Source: Taibaiella sp. (GTDB taxonomy: Bacteria; Bacteroidota; Bacteroidia; Chitinophagales; Chitinophagaceae). Taken from it: DNA of 64,000 bases. Under the pieces are notes generated by a model. It was not told the DNA's origin. It did not search any database and saw nothing but the letters and a program-made list of their open reading frames with translations. The stretch is taken from contig JACDGL010000004.1 in NCBI GenBank assembly GCA_013815385.1, positions 186,001-250,000 of the forward strand. The letters are read 5' to 3'. The translations under genes were made by a program, and so were the position numbers. Below are positions 9,366-19,506 of the stretch, piece after piece; within the stretch, counting starts at the first letter, position 1; each line of letters starts with the position of its first letter.

Positions 9366-10097
9366 ATGAGAAATATCATTTCTGCCATCATATTTGCAAT
9401 AGCAATTATTTTAGGGTCTTTTCTCATAGGCAAAGCATACACTTACAAGTTCAAAAAACAGAATAGCATCAGCGTAATTGGTAGTGCCGATTACAATTTC
9501 ACCTCTGATCTGATTGTATGGTCCGCCTCATTTGAGAGTTCTTCTCCAGATCTGAAAGATGCCTACACCAAATTGAAAAATGATGGGCTGCAAATCCAAA
9601 ATTATTTATCATCCCACAATATCAGCACCTCCGAGATCATATTTTCATCTATTACAATAGACAAGCAATATGATAACACCTATAACGCAGAAGGCCGACA
9701 GACAGGTACACTTTTCAAAGGCTACAAACTGCATCAAACAGTAAAGATAGAATCCCGGAACATAGACAATGTAGAAAAAATATCGCGCGATATTACACAG
9801 CTTATACAATCCGGAATTGAACTTAATTCAGAAGAACCCCTTTATTATTACACCAAGCTATCTAACCTGAAAATAAACCTGCTTGCAAAGGCCTCTAATG
9901 ACGCGTATAACAGAGCAAATACTATTGCAGGGAATACTCATGGAAAGATAGGCAGCTTAAAAACTGCATCAATGGGTATATTTCAAATAACAGGACAATA
10001 CAGCAATGAGACGTTTACTTCAATGGGCGCATTTAATACCAACAACAAAAACAAGACAGCAAATGTGACTGTGAGAGCAGAATTTGAGATTAATTAA
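9366..10097 (+). CDS. SIMPL-domain (DUF541) envelope protein
   Basis: A 243-residue protein with an N-terminal membrane anchor or signal (IISAIIFAIAIILGSFLIG) followed by a SIMPL/DUF541 domain (SVIGSADYNFTSDLIVWSASF through the C-terminal strand TANVTVRAEFEI). The family includes periplasmic BP26-like proteins that can form channel-like rings; the function here is unknown. The ATG at 9366 is preferred because it opens directly on the signal; an in-frame upstream ATG lies at 9306-9363. Its last codons overlap the convergent acetyltransferase gene by 4 bp. Confidence 0.85.
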   Translation: MRNIISAIIFAIAIILGSFLIGKAYTYKFKKQNSISVIGSADYNFTSDLIVWSASFESSSPDLKDAYTKLKNDGLQIQNYLSSHNISTSEIIFSSITIDKQYDNTYNAEGRQTGTLFKGYKLHQTVKIESRNIDNVEKISRDITQLIQSGIELNSEEPLYYYTKLSNLKINLLAKASNDAYNRANTIAGNTHGKIGSLKTASMGIFQITGQYSNETFTSMGAFNTNNKNKTANVTVRAEFEIN

Positions 10098-11032
10098 GGC
10101 CTTATCATCTCTTTCAGGTTCCATCTCATAGATGTATTCTTCTTGATGATCATGTAAAGTTCCCTGGTCCCCCCAAAACCCCGAAAATATTTTTCTACAC
10201 CTTCGTCCATACTGCCTTCAAAATCGAAGGTGAGATTGCCGCGGTGTTTTGATTCCATAATAGCATGCAGCAGTATCACTGTTACTATGCGCGGATCTTT
10301 ATTATCTTCTTTCTGGGCACCCATAAAGTAGTAGCTTCTTTCATGGTCCCACACATTCCATATGGCGGCCTGTACCAGCCCCTTGTGCTTTGCTACCCAC
10401 AGGGCAGTGCTAAAGTTATCAAGGCATGCATTCATCAGCTTCTGGGCATCCTGCAGGGTAAAATGCTGCCTGATCCCCTTCTTCGCCAGCGCCTTCTTCT
10501 GAAAACGGTACAGGTGCGGCAGAAAGTCCGGTTCATTAGTAACCACTATCTCCTTGCCACCGGTACGTATATTGCGCCGTATGCTCTCGCTCATGCCGGC
10601 CAGTATCGTATTTTCCTCCCTTGTAATATCCAACAGGAAGGTTTGCTGAACCTGCACCTCCAGCTCATTGCGTTTCATAACCCCTGCCTGCTTCATGCCG
10701 GGCTGTAAAGCTATATTCCATACTTTGGCCTGTGGCATTTGCTGCAGCAGTTTTCCTACTATTTCCTGCTCTATCCCATCGGCTTTTGATAGCTTCATAT
10801 CATCGGGCACTATTATGTGCGGGCCCAGATAGGGGGTCAGTTTCGGGTTGCGGAGAATAGGCAGTCCCAGTCTTTTTTCTATTGCATAAGGCCATATCCC
10901 TGTTACATGCTCGCCCTGCTGTACAATGGCTGCGTCCCATTCTTTGCATACCGCATCCAGCCACCACGGCTGTAGAAATATGGGTATATATTCCTCTGAG
11001 CATATCTGGCGGTATAGTCGCTGATTGTTCAT
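10094..11032 (-). CDS. FemAB/BioF2-like GNAT acyltransferase
   Basis: A 312-residue protein of the FemAB-like GNAT type. The N-terminal half has FLQPWWLDAVCKEWDAAIV and GIWPYAIEKRLG; the C-terminal half has the acyl-carrier-binding pattern ending FDFEGSMDEGVEKYFRGFGG, which closes many Bacteroidota FemAB-like proteins. Such enzymes transfer amino acids or acyl groups to cell-wall or polysaccharide precursors; the substrate is unknown here. It lies 6 bp behind the LolC/E-like permease gene and is probably co-transcribed with it. Confidence 0.8.
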   Translation of the reverse strand: MNNQRLYRQICSEEYIPIFLQPWWLDAVCKEWDAAIVQQGEHVTGIWPYAIEKRLGLPILRNPKLTPYLGPHIIVPDDMKLSKADGIEQEIVGKLLQQMPQAKVWNIALQPGMKQAGVMKRNELEVQVQQTFLLDITREENTILAGMSESIRRNIRTGGKEIVVTNEPDFLPHLYRFQKKALAKKGIRQHFTLQDAQKLMNACLDNFSTALWVAKHKGLVQAAIWNVWDHERSYYFMGAQKEDNKDPRIVTVILLHAIMESKHRGNLTFDFEGSMDEGVEKYFRGFGGTRELYMIIKKNTSMRWNLKEMIRP

Positions 11033-11038
11033 TCTGTT

Positions 11039-12283
11039 CTATTTAAATTGTAGCACCTTAGCGGGTAATATCCTTCTGATATACAGGGTCGGCAGCCACA
11101 TGCAAACAATGCACAGCACTAGCGTAGCTATATCTATTACTGCTATTTCGCCCCATGAATACCGTACCGGTACATACTTCATATAATAAGTGTCTTCGTC
11201 CAACTTCAGGAAGCCGGTATGTTGCTGCAGCGCGCATACGCCCAGTCCCAGCAGGTTGCCTGCCAGTATGCCTGCGCCCGCTATGAGGCCTGAATAGTAA
11301 AGAAATATCTGCCGCATATTACCGGCATTCATCCCCAGTGTCTTCATCATTCCTATCATGCGCGACTGGTCCACGATCAGGATCATCAATGCAGCGGCCA
11401 GGTTGATGATAGCTACAATAGACATGATAGTGAGAATTATCTTTCCATTCACATCCTGCAGGTTCAGCCATTCAAATACACTGGGGTAAATATCAGGCAG
11501 TATAAAACTTTCCAATGATGATTTGCCGGCATACTTAGGCGTATTCAGGTAATCGTGTATACTGTTATTTACGGCATACATATTCTTAGGGTCATCGCAA
11601 TCTACCTGATACCCGTTTATTTGGCCGGGTTGCCAGCCGTTTATCCTTTGCAGCAGCCTCAGGTCGCACACAGCGTAGAATTTATCAATTTCTTCCACAC
11701 CAGTATGATACAATCCCGCTACCTGTACCTTCCTTATCCTGGGCAAAGACCCGCCCGACTCCAGGAAATACAGTTGCAGGGTATCGCCCTCTTTTACCTT
11801 CAGGCGGTCTGCAGTGGTTTGTGACAGCAGTATCTGGCGGGAATAGGCGCTATCGCTGTAATCGATCTTACCGACCTTGCTCATAGATGGCGCAAACCGG
11901 AAGTCCTGGTTTACACCTTTCAATTGTATGCCCTCCATCTCCCCGTTGGCACGCAGTATGGCCGGGCGCAATGCGAATGGGGCTACCTGATGCACATGGG
12001 GCGTGGCCTTTATGGCCTTTGCCAGTTCCTTATCGCCTTCTATAGGTTTAAAATCGAGATAGGCAGTGTGGTTAGGGTCGTACAGTTCTACATGCACATG
12101 CCCCAGGAAACCAAACATTTTTTCGCTGATCGTATGCTTAAAGCCATTGATGAATGCCATTGCCACTATCATTACTGCCACACTAAGGCAGGTAGCAACT
12201 ATGGCCATCCGTATGATAAAGGACGAAAAAGTGCCTTTTTGCCTTAGCAGGTAACGCCGCGCTATGAAAAATGGTAAGTTCAT
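11039..12283 (-). CDS. ABC transporter permease, LolC/LolE (FtsX) family
   Basis: A 414-residue inner-membrane permease with the four-helix MacB/FtsX layout: TM1 near residues 23-50 (IRMAIVATCLSVAVMIVAM), a large periplasmic domain of about 215 residues, then three TM helices (IILTIMSIVAIINLAAALMI, IFLYYSGLIAGAGILAGNL and EIAVIDIATLVLCIVCM). It resembles LolC/E, which extract lipoproteins for sorting to the outer membrane; no LolD ATPase is adjacent, as is common in this phylum. The start MNLPFFIARRYL at 12283 is preferred over an upstream ATG at 12331. It leads a two-gene operon with the FemAB-like gene. Confidence 0.85.
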   Translation of the reverse strand: MNLPFFIARRYLLRQKGTFSSFIIRMAIVATCLSVAVMIVAMAFINGFKHTISEKMFGFLGHVHVELYDPNHTAYLDFKPIEGDKELAKAIKATPHVHQVAPFALRPAILRANGEMEGIQLKGVNQDFRFAPSMSKVGKIDYSDSAYSRQILLSQTTADRLKVKEGDTLQLYFLESGGSLPRIRKVQVAGLYHTGVEEIDKFYAVCDLRLLQRINGWQPGQINGYQVDCDDPKNMYAVNNSIHDYLNTPKYAGKSSLESFILPDIYPSVFEWLNLQDVNGKIILTIMSIVAIINLAAALMILIVDQSRMIGMMKTLGMNAGNMRQIFLYYSGLIAGAGILAGNLLGLGVCALQQHTGFLKLDEDTYYMKYVPVRYSWGEIAVIDIATLVLCIVCMWLPTLYIRRILPAKVLQFK

Positions 12284-12349
12284 ACCAACCCTGGAAGGGT
12301 TTAAAAAATTTGAGCGGTTAAATTTAATCAATTAATCGCGGGCAAAGCA

Positions 12350-12375
12350 AAGCCGGATACTAATGTATCCGGCTT
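12350..12375 (-). terminator. Hairpin terminator after atpC
   Basis: An 11-bp perfect stem (AAGCCGGATAC with GTATCCGGCTT) and a 4-nt loop, followed on the minus strand by a T-rich stretch. It lies just past the end of the atpD-atpC unit. Confidence 0.75.
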
Positions 12376-12413
12376 AATAATATTACGATACCCCCTTCAG
12401 AAGGGTAGCCTTT

Positions 12414-12668
12414 TTAATTTACTGCAACAGCGTCCTCTATCAGTACGCTGGCTTTATTATTTACCATCTCTACAAAGCCGCCCGATATTTCATACACTTC
12501 TGTATTGTTCTTGTCTATGATCACCTTCATCCTGCCCTTGCCCAGCGATGCTATGATAGGTGCGTGGCGATCCAGTATCTCGAAAGAACCTTCTATACCG
12601 GGCAACTGTACACCATATACATTACCACTGTAAATCTTATGTTCGGGGGTTAATATATCTAGTTGCAT
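12414..12668 (-). CDS. atpC: F1 ATP synthase epsilon subunit (short form)
   Basis: At 84 residues it contains only the N-terminal beta-sandwich (MQLDILTPEHKIYSGNVYGV to VEMVNNKASVLIEDAV). The two C-terminal helices that inhibit ATP hydrolysis in E. coli epsilon (about 138 residues in all) are missing. Short epsilon subunits are usual in Bacteroidota, so this is lineage-typical rather than truncation damage. It follows atpD by 66 bp in the same operon. The subunit joins the rotor stalk at the cytoplasmic face of the inner membrane. Confidence 0.93.
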   Translation of the reverse strand: MQLDILTPEHKIYSGNVYGVQLPGIEGSFEILDRHAPIIASLGKGRMKVIIDKNNTEVYEISGGFVEMVNNKASVLIEDAVAVN

Positions 12669-12734
12669 ACCCTAAATCCCTAAAGGGACTTTTAATGTTT
12701 TTATAAAAATTCCACGCCTTTTGGGGGCTGGAGT

Positions 12735-14246
<1,512 letters not shown>

Positions 14247-14280
14247 TTATATAAAAAGAATAAAGTCTCTGAATTTGGCG

Positions 14281-14311
14281 CAAAGGTACTTTTATAAAGT
14301 TAAAAATCAAA
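14281..14311 (-). promoter_or_regulatory. Promoter of atpD-atpC
   Basis: Read on the minus strand, a TTTG box (14311-14308) and TACCTTTG (14288-14281) are separated by 19 bp, a close match to the Bacteroidota -33/-7 promoter. The leader to the ATG at 14246 would be about 30 nt. Confidence 0.65.
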
Positions 14312-14430
14312 AGTAAAAAGACAAAAGTGAGGGAAATTCATATCCATGTTACTCCACAGAAAACTTCGTTTTATTGAATTATATGATCGCTTTTAATACC
14401 TGCTTTCGGAATTGCATTGCTAAACTGAAA

Positions 14431-15375
14431 TCAGCTCGATTCAGACTGTTTTTTAATATGTGTCAAAACGCGCATGTGTATCTTATGTACAATATAATCA
14501 CTCCATATATGCCAGTATAAATCAGGAGCTATTTTATTTACGTACCAGGTTGTGCCTTCTAATAATGTACGTCCATCAGATAACTGTCTTAACTTAAACT
14601 GCCCTTGTTTAGATACCCAATATCCTTTTAGGTGATTGGGATGGATATTGTAGGGACTAAGTTCTCGCATTACATCTGGTTGTTCACGAACACTAAATCT
14701 TAAAAGGTTGGGCTCGTCCCAAACTGTTATTGGTTCAACAAAACTACCTGTCGAAAAATTGCAACGCCTTATAGCTCCCGCACCTTTGGCAGAGATAGTA
14801 GCGTTGATGGGGAAAGCTATGCCAGCCCGAAAAATAAACTCCGAAGGCGCTTTCAGCTCAGGAAATGCTATGACATTTCTCCATACTTTCTCTATTGGTG
14901 CATTTATTTCAATACTAGTAACAATACTGCGTATCGGCTGAGAATGCTTAATAAGGCTCTCAAACGACATGAATAATGGAGTTGAGAGAATAAAGATCAG
15001 AATAATAATACCATGTAAGTTATTCAACTGCGATTTGGCTGTGGATTTAGATATAAGTAATCCTATACGGTAGCCAGCCCATGTGAAAAATAAACCAATA
15101 GGAATTGCCATTACAAGGCAGATTATACCTTCCCATGCAAATACCAAAAGGCCGAGGCAAAAACATAGTAATGCGAGATATGCTGCATTCCGCTTTTCAC
15201 TATTCCTGCCCGAGCGGTAAAGCAATGTTGTAAGGGTTCCTATTATTAAAGGGATCCACACAAATAGTCCATATCCATAGAGTTTAAAAACACTTACAGA
15301 CAGATACGTACATATCCAGCATAACATAACCGGAATACTTATTGATATGATTCTATTCATCTTCTTCGTTACCAC
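14431..15375 (-). CDS. Membrane protein with C-terminal SRPBCC domain
   Basis: A 314-residue protein of two parts. The first 150 residues hold four or five hydrophobic helices (IISISIPVMLCWICTYLSV, GLFVWIPLIIGTLTTLLY, YLALLCFCLGLLVFAW and GIIILIFILSTPLFMS). Residues about 165-305 look like a START/SRPBCC lipid-binding fold (SIEINAPIEKVWRNVIAF ... EGTTWYVNKIAPDLYW). It overlaps the end of the NUDIX gene by 7 bp, so the two are translationally coupled. The function is unknown. Confidence 0.75.
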   Translation of the reverse strand: MVTKKMNRIISISIPVMLCWICTYLSVSVFKLYGYGLFVWIPLIIGTLTTLLYRSGRNSEKRNAAYLALLCFCLGLLVFAWEGIICLVMAIPIGLFFTWAGYRIGLLISKSTAKSQLNNLHGIIILIFILSTPLFMSFESLIKHSQPIRSIVTSIEINAPIEKVWRNVIAFPELKAPSEFIFRAGIAFPINATISAKGAGAIRRCNFSTGSFVEPITVWDEPNLLRFSVREQPDVMRELSPYNIHPNHLKGYWVSKQGQFKLRQLSDGRTLLEGTTWYVNKIAPDLYWHIWSDYIVHKIHMRVLTHIKKQSESS

Positions 15376-16004
15376 TTAAGCCCGGCAGCCGACAATACTT
15401 CCCTTATAGCTTCGTATGATTTAAAGACTATAGGGCCCAGATCCGGTTGCGCTATCCAGCGGGCTTCCAGTATGTTCTCTTCTTTTTGGGGCACCAGCTT
15501 TTCTTTGCGCTTGCCATACATCTGGTACCATGCAGTACGCTTCAGCAGGCTTTGTTTATTTTGCGAATACACATGGTAGGTGTCGCATATTTTATCGCCA
15601 AGGGTTAGCTGCTGCAGGCCTGTTTCTTCGCTAACCTCGCGCAGGGCACAGTAGTCTATCTCTTCACCCTCATCGCGCTTGCCCTTAGGCAGGTCCCACT
15701 TACCGCGGCGGTATATCATCAGTACCCGGCCATCCTCGTCCAGTACCACACCGCCCCCGGCATCTATAGGGGTATAGATTGCATGCAACTCATCGAGCAG
15801 TGCCTTGGCACTTACGTCTTCTATTACAGCGCCCAGCGTACGTGGCTTATCCAGGTGCTCAGTAGCCAGCCTGTAGTTGCGCGCGAAAGCGCCCATCATC
15901 TGCAGGTACCCGGCCGCAATTGGCTCATCCTTAATATATCCTGCCGTATCTGTGGTCAGTATCAGCGGCTTATTATTATAGTATATTTTCCGTACCAAGC
16001 TCAC
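15369..16004 (-). CDS. NUDIX hydrolase
   Basis: A 211-residue protein with the NUDIX box GKRDEGEEIDYCALREVSEE (Gx5Ex7REUxEExGU pattern) around residues 107-129. The catalytic domain begins near residue 78 (IDAGGGVVLDEDGRVLMIYR); an extra N-terminal part of about 75 residues is of unknown use. Substrates of this subgroup are not predictable (nucleoside diphosphate derivatives are typical). It is divergent from pyrE with only 43 bp between starts and leads an operon with the membrane SRPBCC gene. Confidence 0.9.
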   Translation of the reverse strand: MSLVRKIYYNNKPLILTTDTAGYIKDEPIAAGYLQMMGAFARNYRLATEHLDKPRTLGAVIEDVSAKALLDELHAIYTPIDAGGGVVLDEDGRVLMIYRRGKWDLPKGKRDEGEEIDYCALREVSEETGLQQLTLGDKICDTYHVYSQNKQSLLKRTAWYQMYGKRKEKLVPQKEENILEARWIAQPDLGPIVFKSYEAIREVLSAAGLKW

Positions 16005-16047
16005 GCGTTTTTATTACTTATCTGATTGGCTTAGTTTTACGGCCTGT

Positions 16048-16677
16048 ATGAGCACGCAAAAACATTTCGCCGAGAAACTACTGCAAATTAAAGCATTGCA
16101 GGTCAACCTGCAACAACCCTATACCTGGGCATCGGGCTGGCGCTCTCCTGTGTATTGCGATAACCGCAAAGTGCTCAGCTACCCCTATGTGCGCGATTTT
16201 GTGAAAAGCGAACTGGCTAATATGGTGCTGGAACATTTCCCTGATGCCGATGTGATAGCAGGTGTGGCTACCGCAGGCATAGCCCATGGGGTAATGGCTG
16301 CCGACCTACTAAAGCTGCCTTTTATATATGTACGCTCCAAGCCCAAAGAACATGGCATGGGTAACCAGATAGAAGGCGTGTTGCAACTGGGCCAGAAGGT
16401 AGTGGTGATAGAAGACCTGATATCTACCGGTAAAAGCAGCCTGCAAGTGGTGGATGTGCTGCGCGAACAAGGCGCTGAAGTAATAGGCATGTGCGGATTA
16501 TTCACTTATGGTTTTCCTGTAGCTGATGAAGCATTTGCCAATGCAGGCGTTCCGCTCCATACCATCAGCAACTATAACGCGCTCATGGAAGTAGCCGAGG
16601 AACAAAAACTGGTGGAACCAGGCCAGAAAGAAACGCTGAATAACTGGCGTATGGATCCGGACAATTGGGGGAAGTAA
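16048..16677 (+). CDS. pyrE: Orotate phosphoribosyltransferase
   Basis: A 209-residue enzyme of pyrimidine synthesis that joins orotate to PRPP to form OMP. Visible are the substrate region ASGWRSPVYCDNRK, the catalytic Lys/loop YVRSKPKEHGMGNQIEG and the PRPP-binding motif VVVIEDLISTGKSS. Length and motifs are standard. It is divergent from the NUDIX gene and followed by a strong terminator, so it is probably a single-gene unit. Confidence 0.96.
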   Translation: MSTQKHFAEKLLQIKALQVNLQQPYTWASGWRSPVYCDNRKVLSYPYVRDFVKSELANMVLEHFPDADVIAGVATAGIAHGVMAADLLKLPFIYVRSKPKEHGMGNQIEGVLQLGQKVVVIEDLISTGKSSLQVVDVLREQGAEVIGMCGLFTYGFPVADEAFANAGVPLHTISNYNALMEVAEEQKLVEPGQKETLNNWRMDPDNWGK

Positions 16678-16697
16678 TATACTATCAATAAAATAAT

Positions 16698-16736
16698 AAA
16701 AAGCTAACGCACTAACTAGTAGTGCGTTAGCTTTTT
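16698..16736 (+). terminator. Strong hairpin terminator after pyrE
   Basis: A perfect 16-bp inverted repeat (arms at 16698-16713 and 16721-16736) around a 7-nt loop, ending in TTTTT. It starts about 20 bp past the pyrE stop. Confidence 0.9.
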
Positions 16737-16801
16737 ATTTGCTTGCAGATGTAGGTTCCGCACCCTATATTTGACCCGACACATTTAAAGAACCAACCCT
16801 T

Positions 16802-17662
16802 ATGTTAAAAAAGATCTTTACCCTGGCGCCCTGCTTGCTCTTGTCCCTGCTCTCTGTTGCCCAAAACAAAACAACTGTAGGTATCGTCCCCTTCAAAGAT
16901 GGAGTTAATACTAATGCCAACTACCAGCGAGATGTAAAGGCGGCCAAATACACCACCGCCATAGAAGATGCTGTATCTGATGCTTTTCTGGCAGCAAAAC
17001 GGTTTACACTGGTAGACCGCACAAAAATGGAGCAGATAAAATCAGAAAAAACCCTACAGAAAAATGACGATTTCATCGATGGTACCGTGGTAGAGCAATC
17101 TGCATCTTTAGGGGCACAGTACCTTGTCACCGGCAATGTAAGCGAAGAAGGTGAGGACCAGACCCGTACCAGCCTACCTTATGGCGGCAGTGTAACTATT
17201 AACAATGCAAAGTGTGCATTTAGTATAAAGGTTATAGATGTAGCTACCGGCGAAATAGTAGCGTCACAATCATTCTCAGGCAAAGGGCATGGCAACAACG
17301 CATTTTCAAATGCATTGGAAAAAATAAAACCAGAAATAGAAGGTTTTATACGCGACAACTTTAAGCTCACAGCATCAGTAGCTGAAGTTGAAGAAAAGAA
17401 TACAAAGGGCGATGCCATAAAAGTGTTGATATCTGGAGGTAGCTCTATGGGGATGGCAGTAGATACCAAATTGAAGGTGTATGAAATGACCGTGATGAAC
17501 ATAGACGGCAAAAAGCTAACCCGCAAAAAAACAATCGGCACCCTTGTAATTACAAAGGTCGAAGACGAGAATTTTTCTGTATGTAAAGTAGAAGATGGGG
17601 GAGAAGATATAGCTAAGAAAGTAGCGGCGGGATCTAAAATTAAATGTGAAGTAATCAACTAA
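16802..17662 (+). CDS. Secreted CsgG/FlgO-like protein, first of a three-gene operon
   Basis: A 286-residue exported protein. The signal peptide ends at SVAQ; there is no lipobox, unlike true CsgG. The core (residues 24-190) follows the CsgG/HfaB plan: GIVPFKDG, a helix with AIEDAVSDAFLAAKRFTLVDRTKMEQI, then ASLGAQYLVTGNVSEEGE and a strand pair IKVIDVATGEIVASQSFSGKG. Residues 190-286 form an extra beta-rich domain (VLISGGSSMGMAVDTKLKVY). CsgG builds an outer-membrane channel for curli; this soluble form may instead be a periplasmic ring or scaffold (inference). The next gene begins 2 bp after the stop. Confidence 0.75.
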   Translation: MLKKIFTLAPCLLLSLLSVAQNKTTVGIVPFKDGVNTNANYQRDVKAAKYTTAIEDAVSDAFLAAKRFTLVDRTKMEQIKSEKTLQKNDDFIDGTVVEQSASLGAQYLVTGNVSEEGEDQTRTSLPYGGSVTINNAKCAFSIKVIDVATGEIVASQSFSGKGHGNNAFSNALEKIKPEIEGFIRDNFKLTASVAEVEEKNTKGDAIKVLISGGSSMGMAVDTKLKVYEMTVMNIDGKKLTRKKTIGTLVITKVEDENFSVCKVEDGGEDIAKKVAAGSKIKCEVIN

Positions 17663-17664
17663 TA

Positions 17665-18531
17665 ATGATGAAGAAATTACAGCTTATACTTACATTCCTC
17701 CTTTTTGCTATAGCTGGCAGCGCACAGGTAAATCCTTCCTTACCCAAGATAATGGTAATACCTTTTACCAAAGAAGGTGAGGATATTCGTACAATTCTTG
17801 ATAACGATGTGAACAGGCGAATAGCTATTACTAAAGTAAAAGAAGGCTTTGATGCCCAGGGTTATACTACAGTTGATTTTGTTGGCAAGCTAAAGGCTAT
17901 TAAAGATAACCAGGTGTTTCAGTCAGACAACCAGACAGACCTTAAAACCAAGATCATTGAAATGTCCGGTTGCGATATATATGTAGTTACCGAGGCAGAT
18001 GTTGAAAAAGATGCTTCAGGATCAAGTGTAAATGTAATCTTATCTGCTTATGAGGCATCAACAGGCAACTCATTAGCAAACAAGGTGGGTCCTTCCGGAA
18101 AATTCTTTAGTGATGACTTTGGTAAACTGACCAATAAAGCGGTAAATATGTGCATTGAAGACTTTGTAACAATGATGACTACAAAGTTTAATGATATGGC
18201 GAAAAATGGCCGTTCAGTTCTGGTAGATATATCGTTCGGGCCTGGCGCATCCATGAACATGACAACAGAGGTAGGACCGGATAAACTTGCATTGTCGGAC
18301 GCGCTGGAAGAGTGGTTCTCTAAAAATTCCTACAACAACATTTATCACATACAGGGTACTACCAACCTGAAGATATTATTTGACGATGTACGGATACCTC
18401 TTAAAGACAAAAACGGCAATAACTACAATGCAAACAAATATGCCCTTGAGATCTACAAGTATCTGAAGACCATCAATCTTACACCTGCCAAAGAAATAAA
18501 AGGCAATACTATCTACATAACTATCAACTAA
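17665..18531 (+). CDS. Secreted protein of unknown function, second of the CsgG-like operon
   Basis: A 288-residue exported protein with a signal peptide ending near AGSAQ. It opens with KIMVIPFTKEGEDIRTIL, which parallels the VPFKDG strand of the CsgG-like neighbour, and has GCDIYVVTEADVEKD, a strand-helix layout like the N-terminal alpha/beta domain of CsgG/TolB-type proteins. The C-terminal 90 residues (VLVDISFGPGASMNMTTEVG onward) are a separate domain. It resembles the DUF6175 family as I recall it; this needs a profile search. It is 2 bp behind the first gene and 4 bp ahead of the third. Confidence 0.65.
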   Translation: MMKKLQLILTFLLFAIAGSAQVNPSLPKIMVIPFTKEGEDIRTILDNDVNRRIAITKVKEGFDAQGYTTVDFVGKLKAIKDNQVFQSDNQTDLKTKIIEMSGCDIYVVTEADVEKDASGSSVNVILSAYEASTGNSLANKVGPSGKFFSDDFGKLTNKAVNMCIEDFVTMMTTKFNDMAKNGRSVLVDISFGPGASMNMTTEVGPDKLALSDALEEWFSKNSYNNIYHIQGTTNLKILFDDVRIPLKDKNGNNYNANKYALEIYKYLKTINLTPAKEIKGNTIYITIN

Positions 18532-18535
18532 TATC

Positions 18536-19444
18536 ATGCGCTATCTCCTATTTTTATTCATAGCATTATTTACAGAATATGCTTGCATGGCACAGGCCAG
18601 TACGGCAACTTCGTTTACTATTGGTATAATAGTGCCTGATGCAACTAGTGGGTACACCGCGCAGGAATCTCAAAGATTGGAATCCAAGCTTACACAGATC
18701 ATTAATCACAGCAATGAGGCCGTAGTGGGGTATAATAATGATATAGTGATATACCCCGTGATTGATGTAATTGATTCAAGTGTTGTTAGCGGCGGCATGC
18801 AGAATATTGCTGTTATGACACTGGAGATATCCCTGTACATAAAACAACTGGGCAATAATGTAGTGTATAATACTATTACAAAAAAGGTAAAAGGAAGTGG
18901 AGATAATAGCGCACAGGCAAAGGCCAATGCTTTTGGCCAGCTTAATGTAACAGATAATTCATTTGCTGAATTTATTCGTGATGCAAAGATGAAGATACTT
19001 GCGTATTACAATAATAACTGCCAATCTCTTATTAATACAGCGATGAACATGTCTGCAAAACAAAACTACGCACCAGCTATTGGCATGCTACAATCCATAC
19101 CCTTTGGTACACGCTGTTATAACGAAGCAATTACTAAGGCCACTGAAGTGTATGGAAAATACCAGTCCGGTATATGCAGCAAAGTGGTCAGCAAGGCAAA
19201 AGGGGAGATCGCTGTCAACAACTTTGATAGCGCCATGGCAACCCTGCAGGAGATCGACCCTGCATCCAACTGTTATCCTGAAGTAGACAAACTCATAGCA
19301 CAGATATCTGCTAAGGTAGCAAAGCAAGAAAAGCGTGAGGAAGATAGGGAACAGCGCAGGCTGGATGCAATAAAAGAGATCGCAAAGGCATACTATTCCC
19401 CTAAAGTAAAAAATACCAGCTATAGCAGGGTCAGACGCTCGTAA
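18536..19444 (+). CDS. Secreted protein with helical repeats, third of the CsgG-like operon
   Basis: A 302-residue exported protein (signal ending near YACMAQ; C17 is not in a good lipobox). Residues 22-145 look beta-rich. Residues about 155-260 contain two similar helical units: CQSLINTAMNMSAKQNYAPA with a CYNEA end, and CSKVVSKAKGEIAVNNFDSA with a CYPEV end. This is a TPR-like duplication with conserved Cys pairs that could form disulfides. The C-terminus is a charged helix (AKVAKQEKREEDREQRRLD) followed by a basic tail. I do not recognise the family. It ends the operon; a terminator follows. Confidence 0.65.
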   Translation: MRYLLFLFIALFTEYACMAQASTATSFTIGIIVPDATSGYTAQESQRLESKLTQIINHSNEAVVGYNNDIVIYPVIDVIDSSVVSGGMQNIAVMTLEISLYIKQLGNNVVYNTITKKVKGSGDNSAQAKANAFGQLNVTDNSFAEFIRDAKMKILAYYNNNCQSLINTAMNMSAKQNYAPAIGMLQSIPFGTRCYNEAITKATEVYGKYQSGICSKVVSKAKGEIAVNNFDSAMATLQEIDPASNCYPEVDKLIAQISAKVAKQEKREEDREQRRLDAIKEIAKAYYSPKVKNTSYSRVRRS

Positions 19445-19468
19445 TTAGGTCTACTATCAATACCTACC

Positions 19469-19506
19469 GGCGGCTGGCGTTCTACACGTCAGCCGCCATA
19501 TTTTTT
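19469..19506. terminator. Bidirectional terminator between operon and maf
   Basis: A GC-rich hairpin (GGCGGCTGGCG with CGTCAGCCGCC, one G-T pair) followed by six T on the plus strand. It ends the plus-strand operon and overlaps the last codons of the convergent maf gene. Confidence 0.75.

Noticed and set aside
12414-12668. Truncated atpC
   Set aside because: The 84-residue epsilon is the usual short form in this phylum, not a damaged gene.
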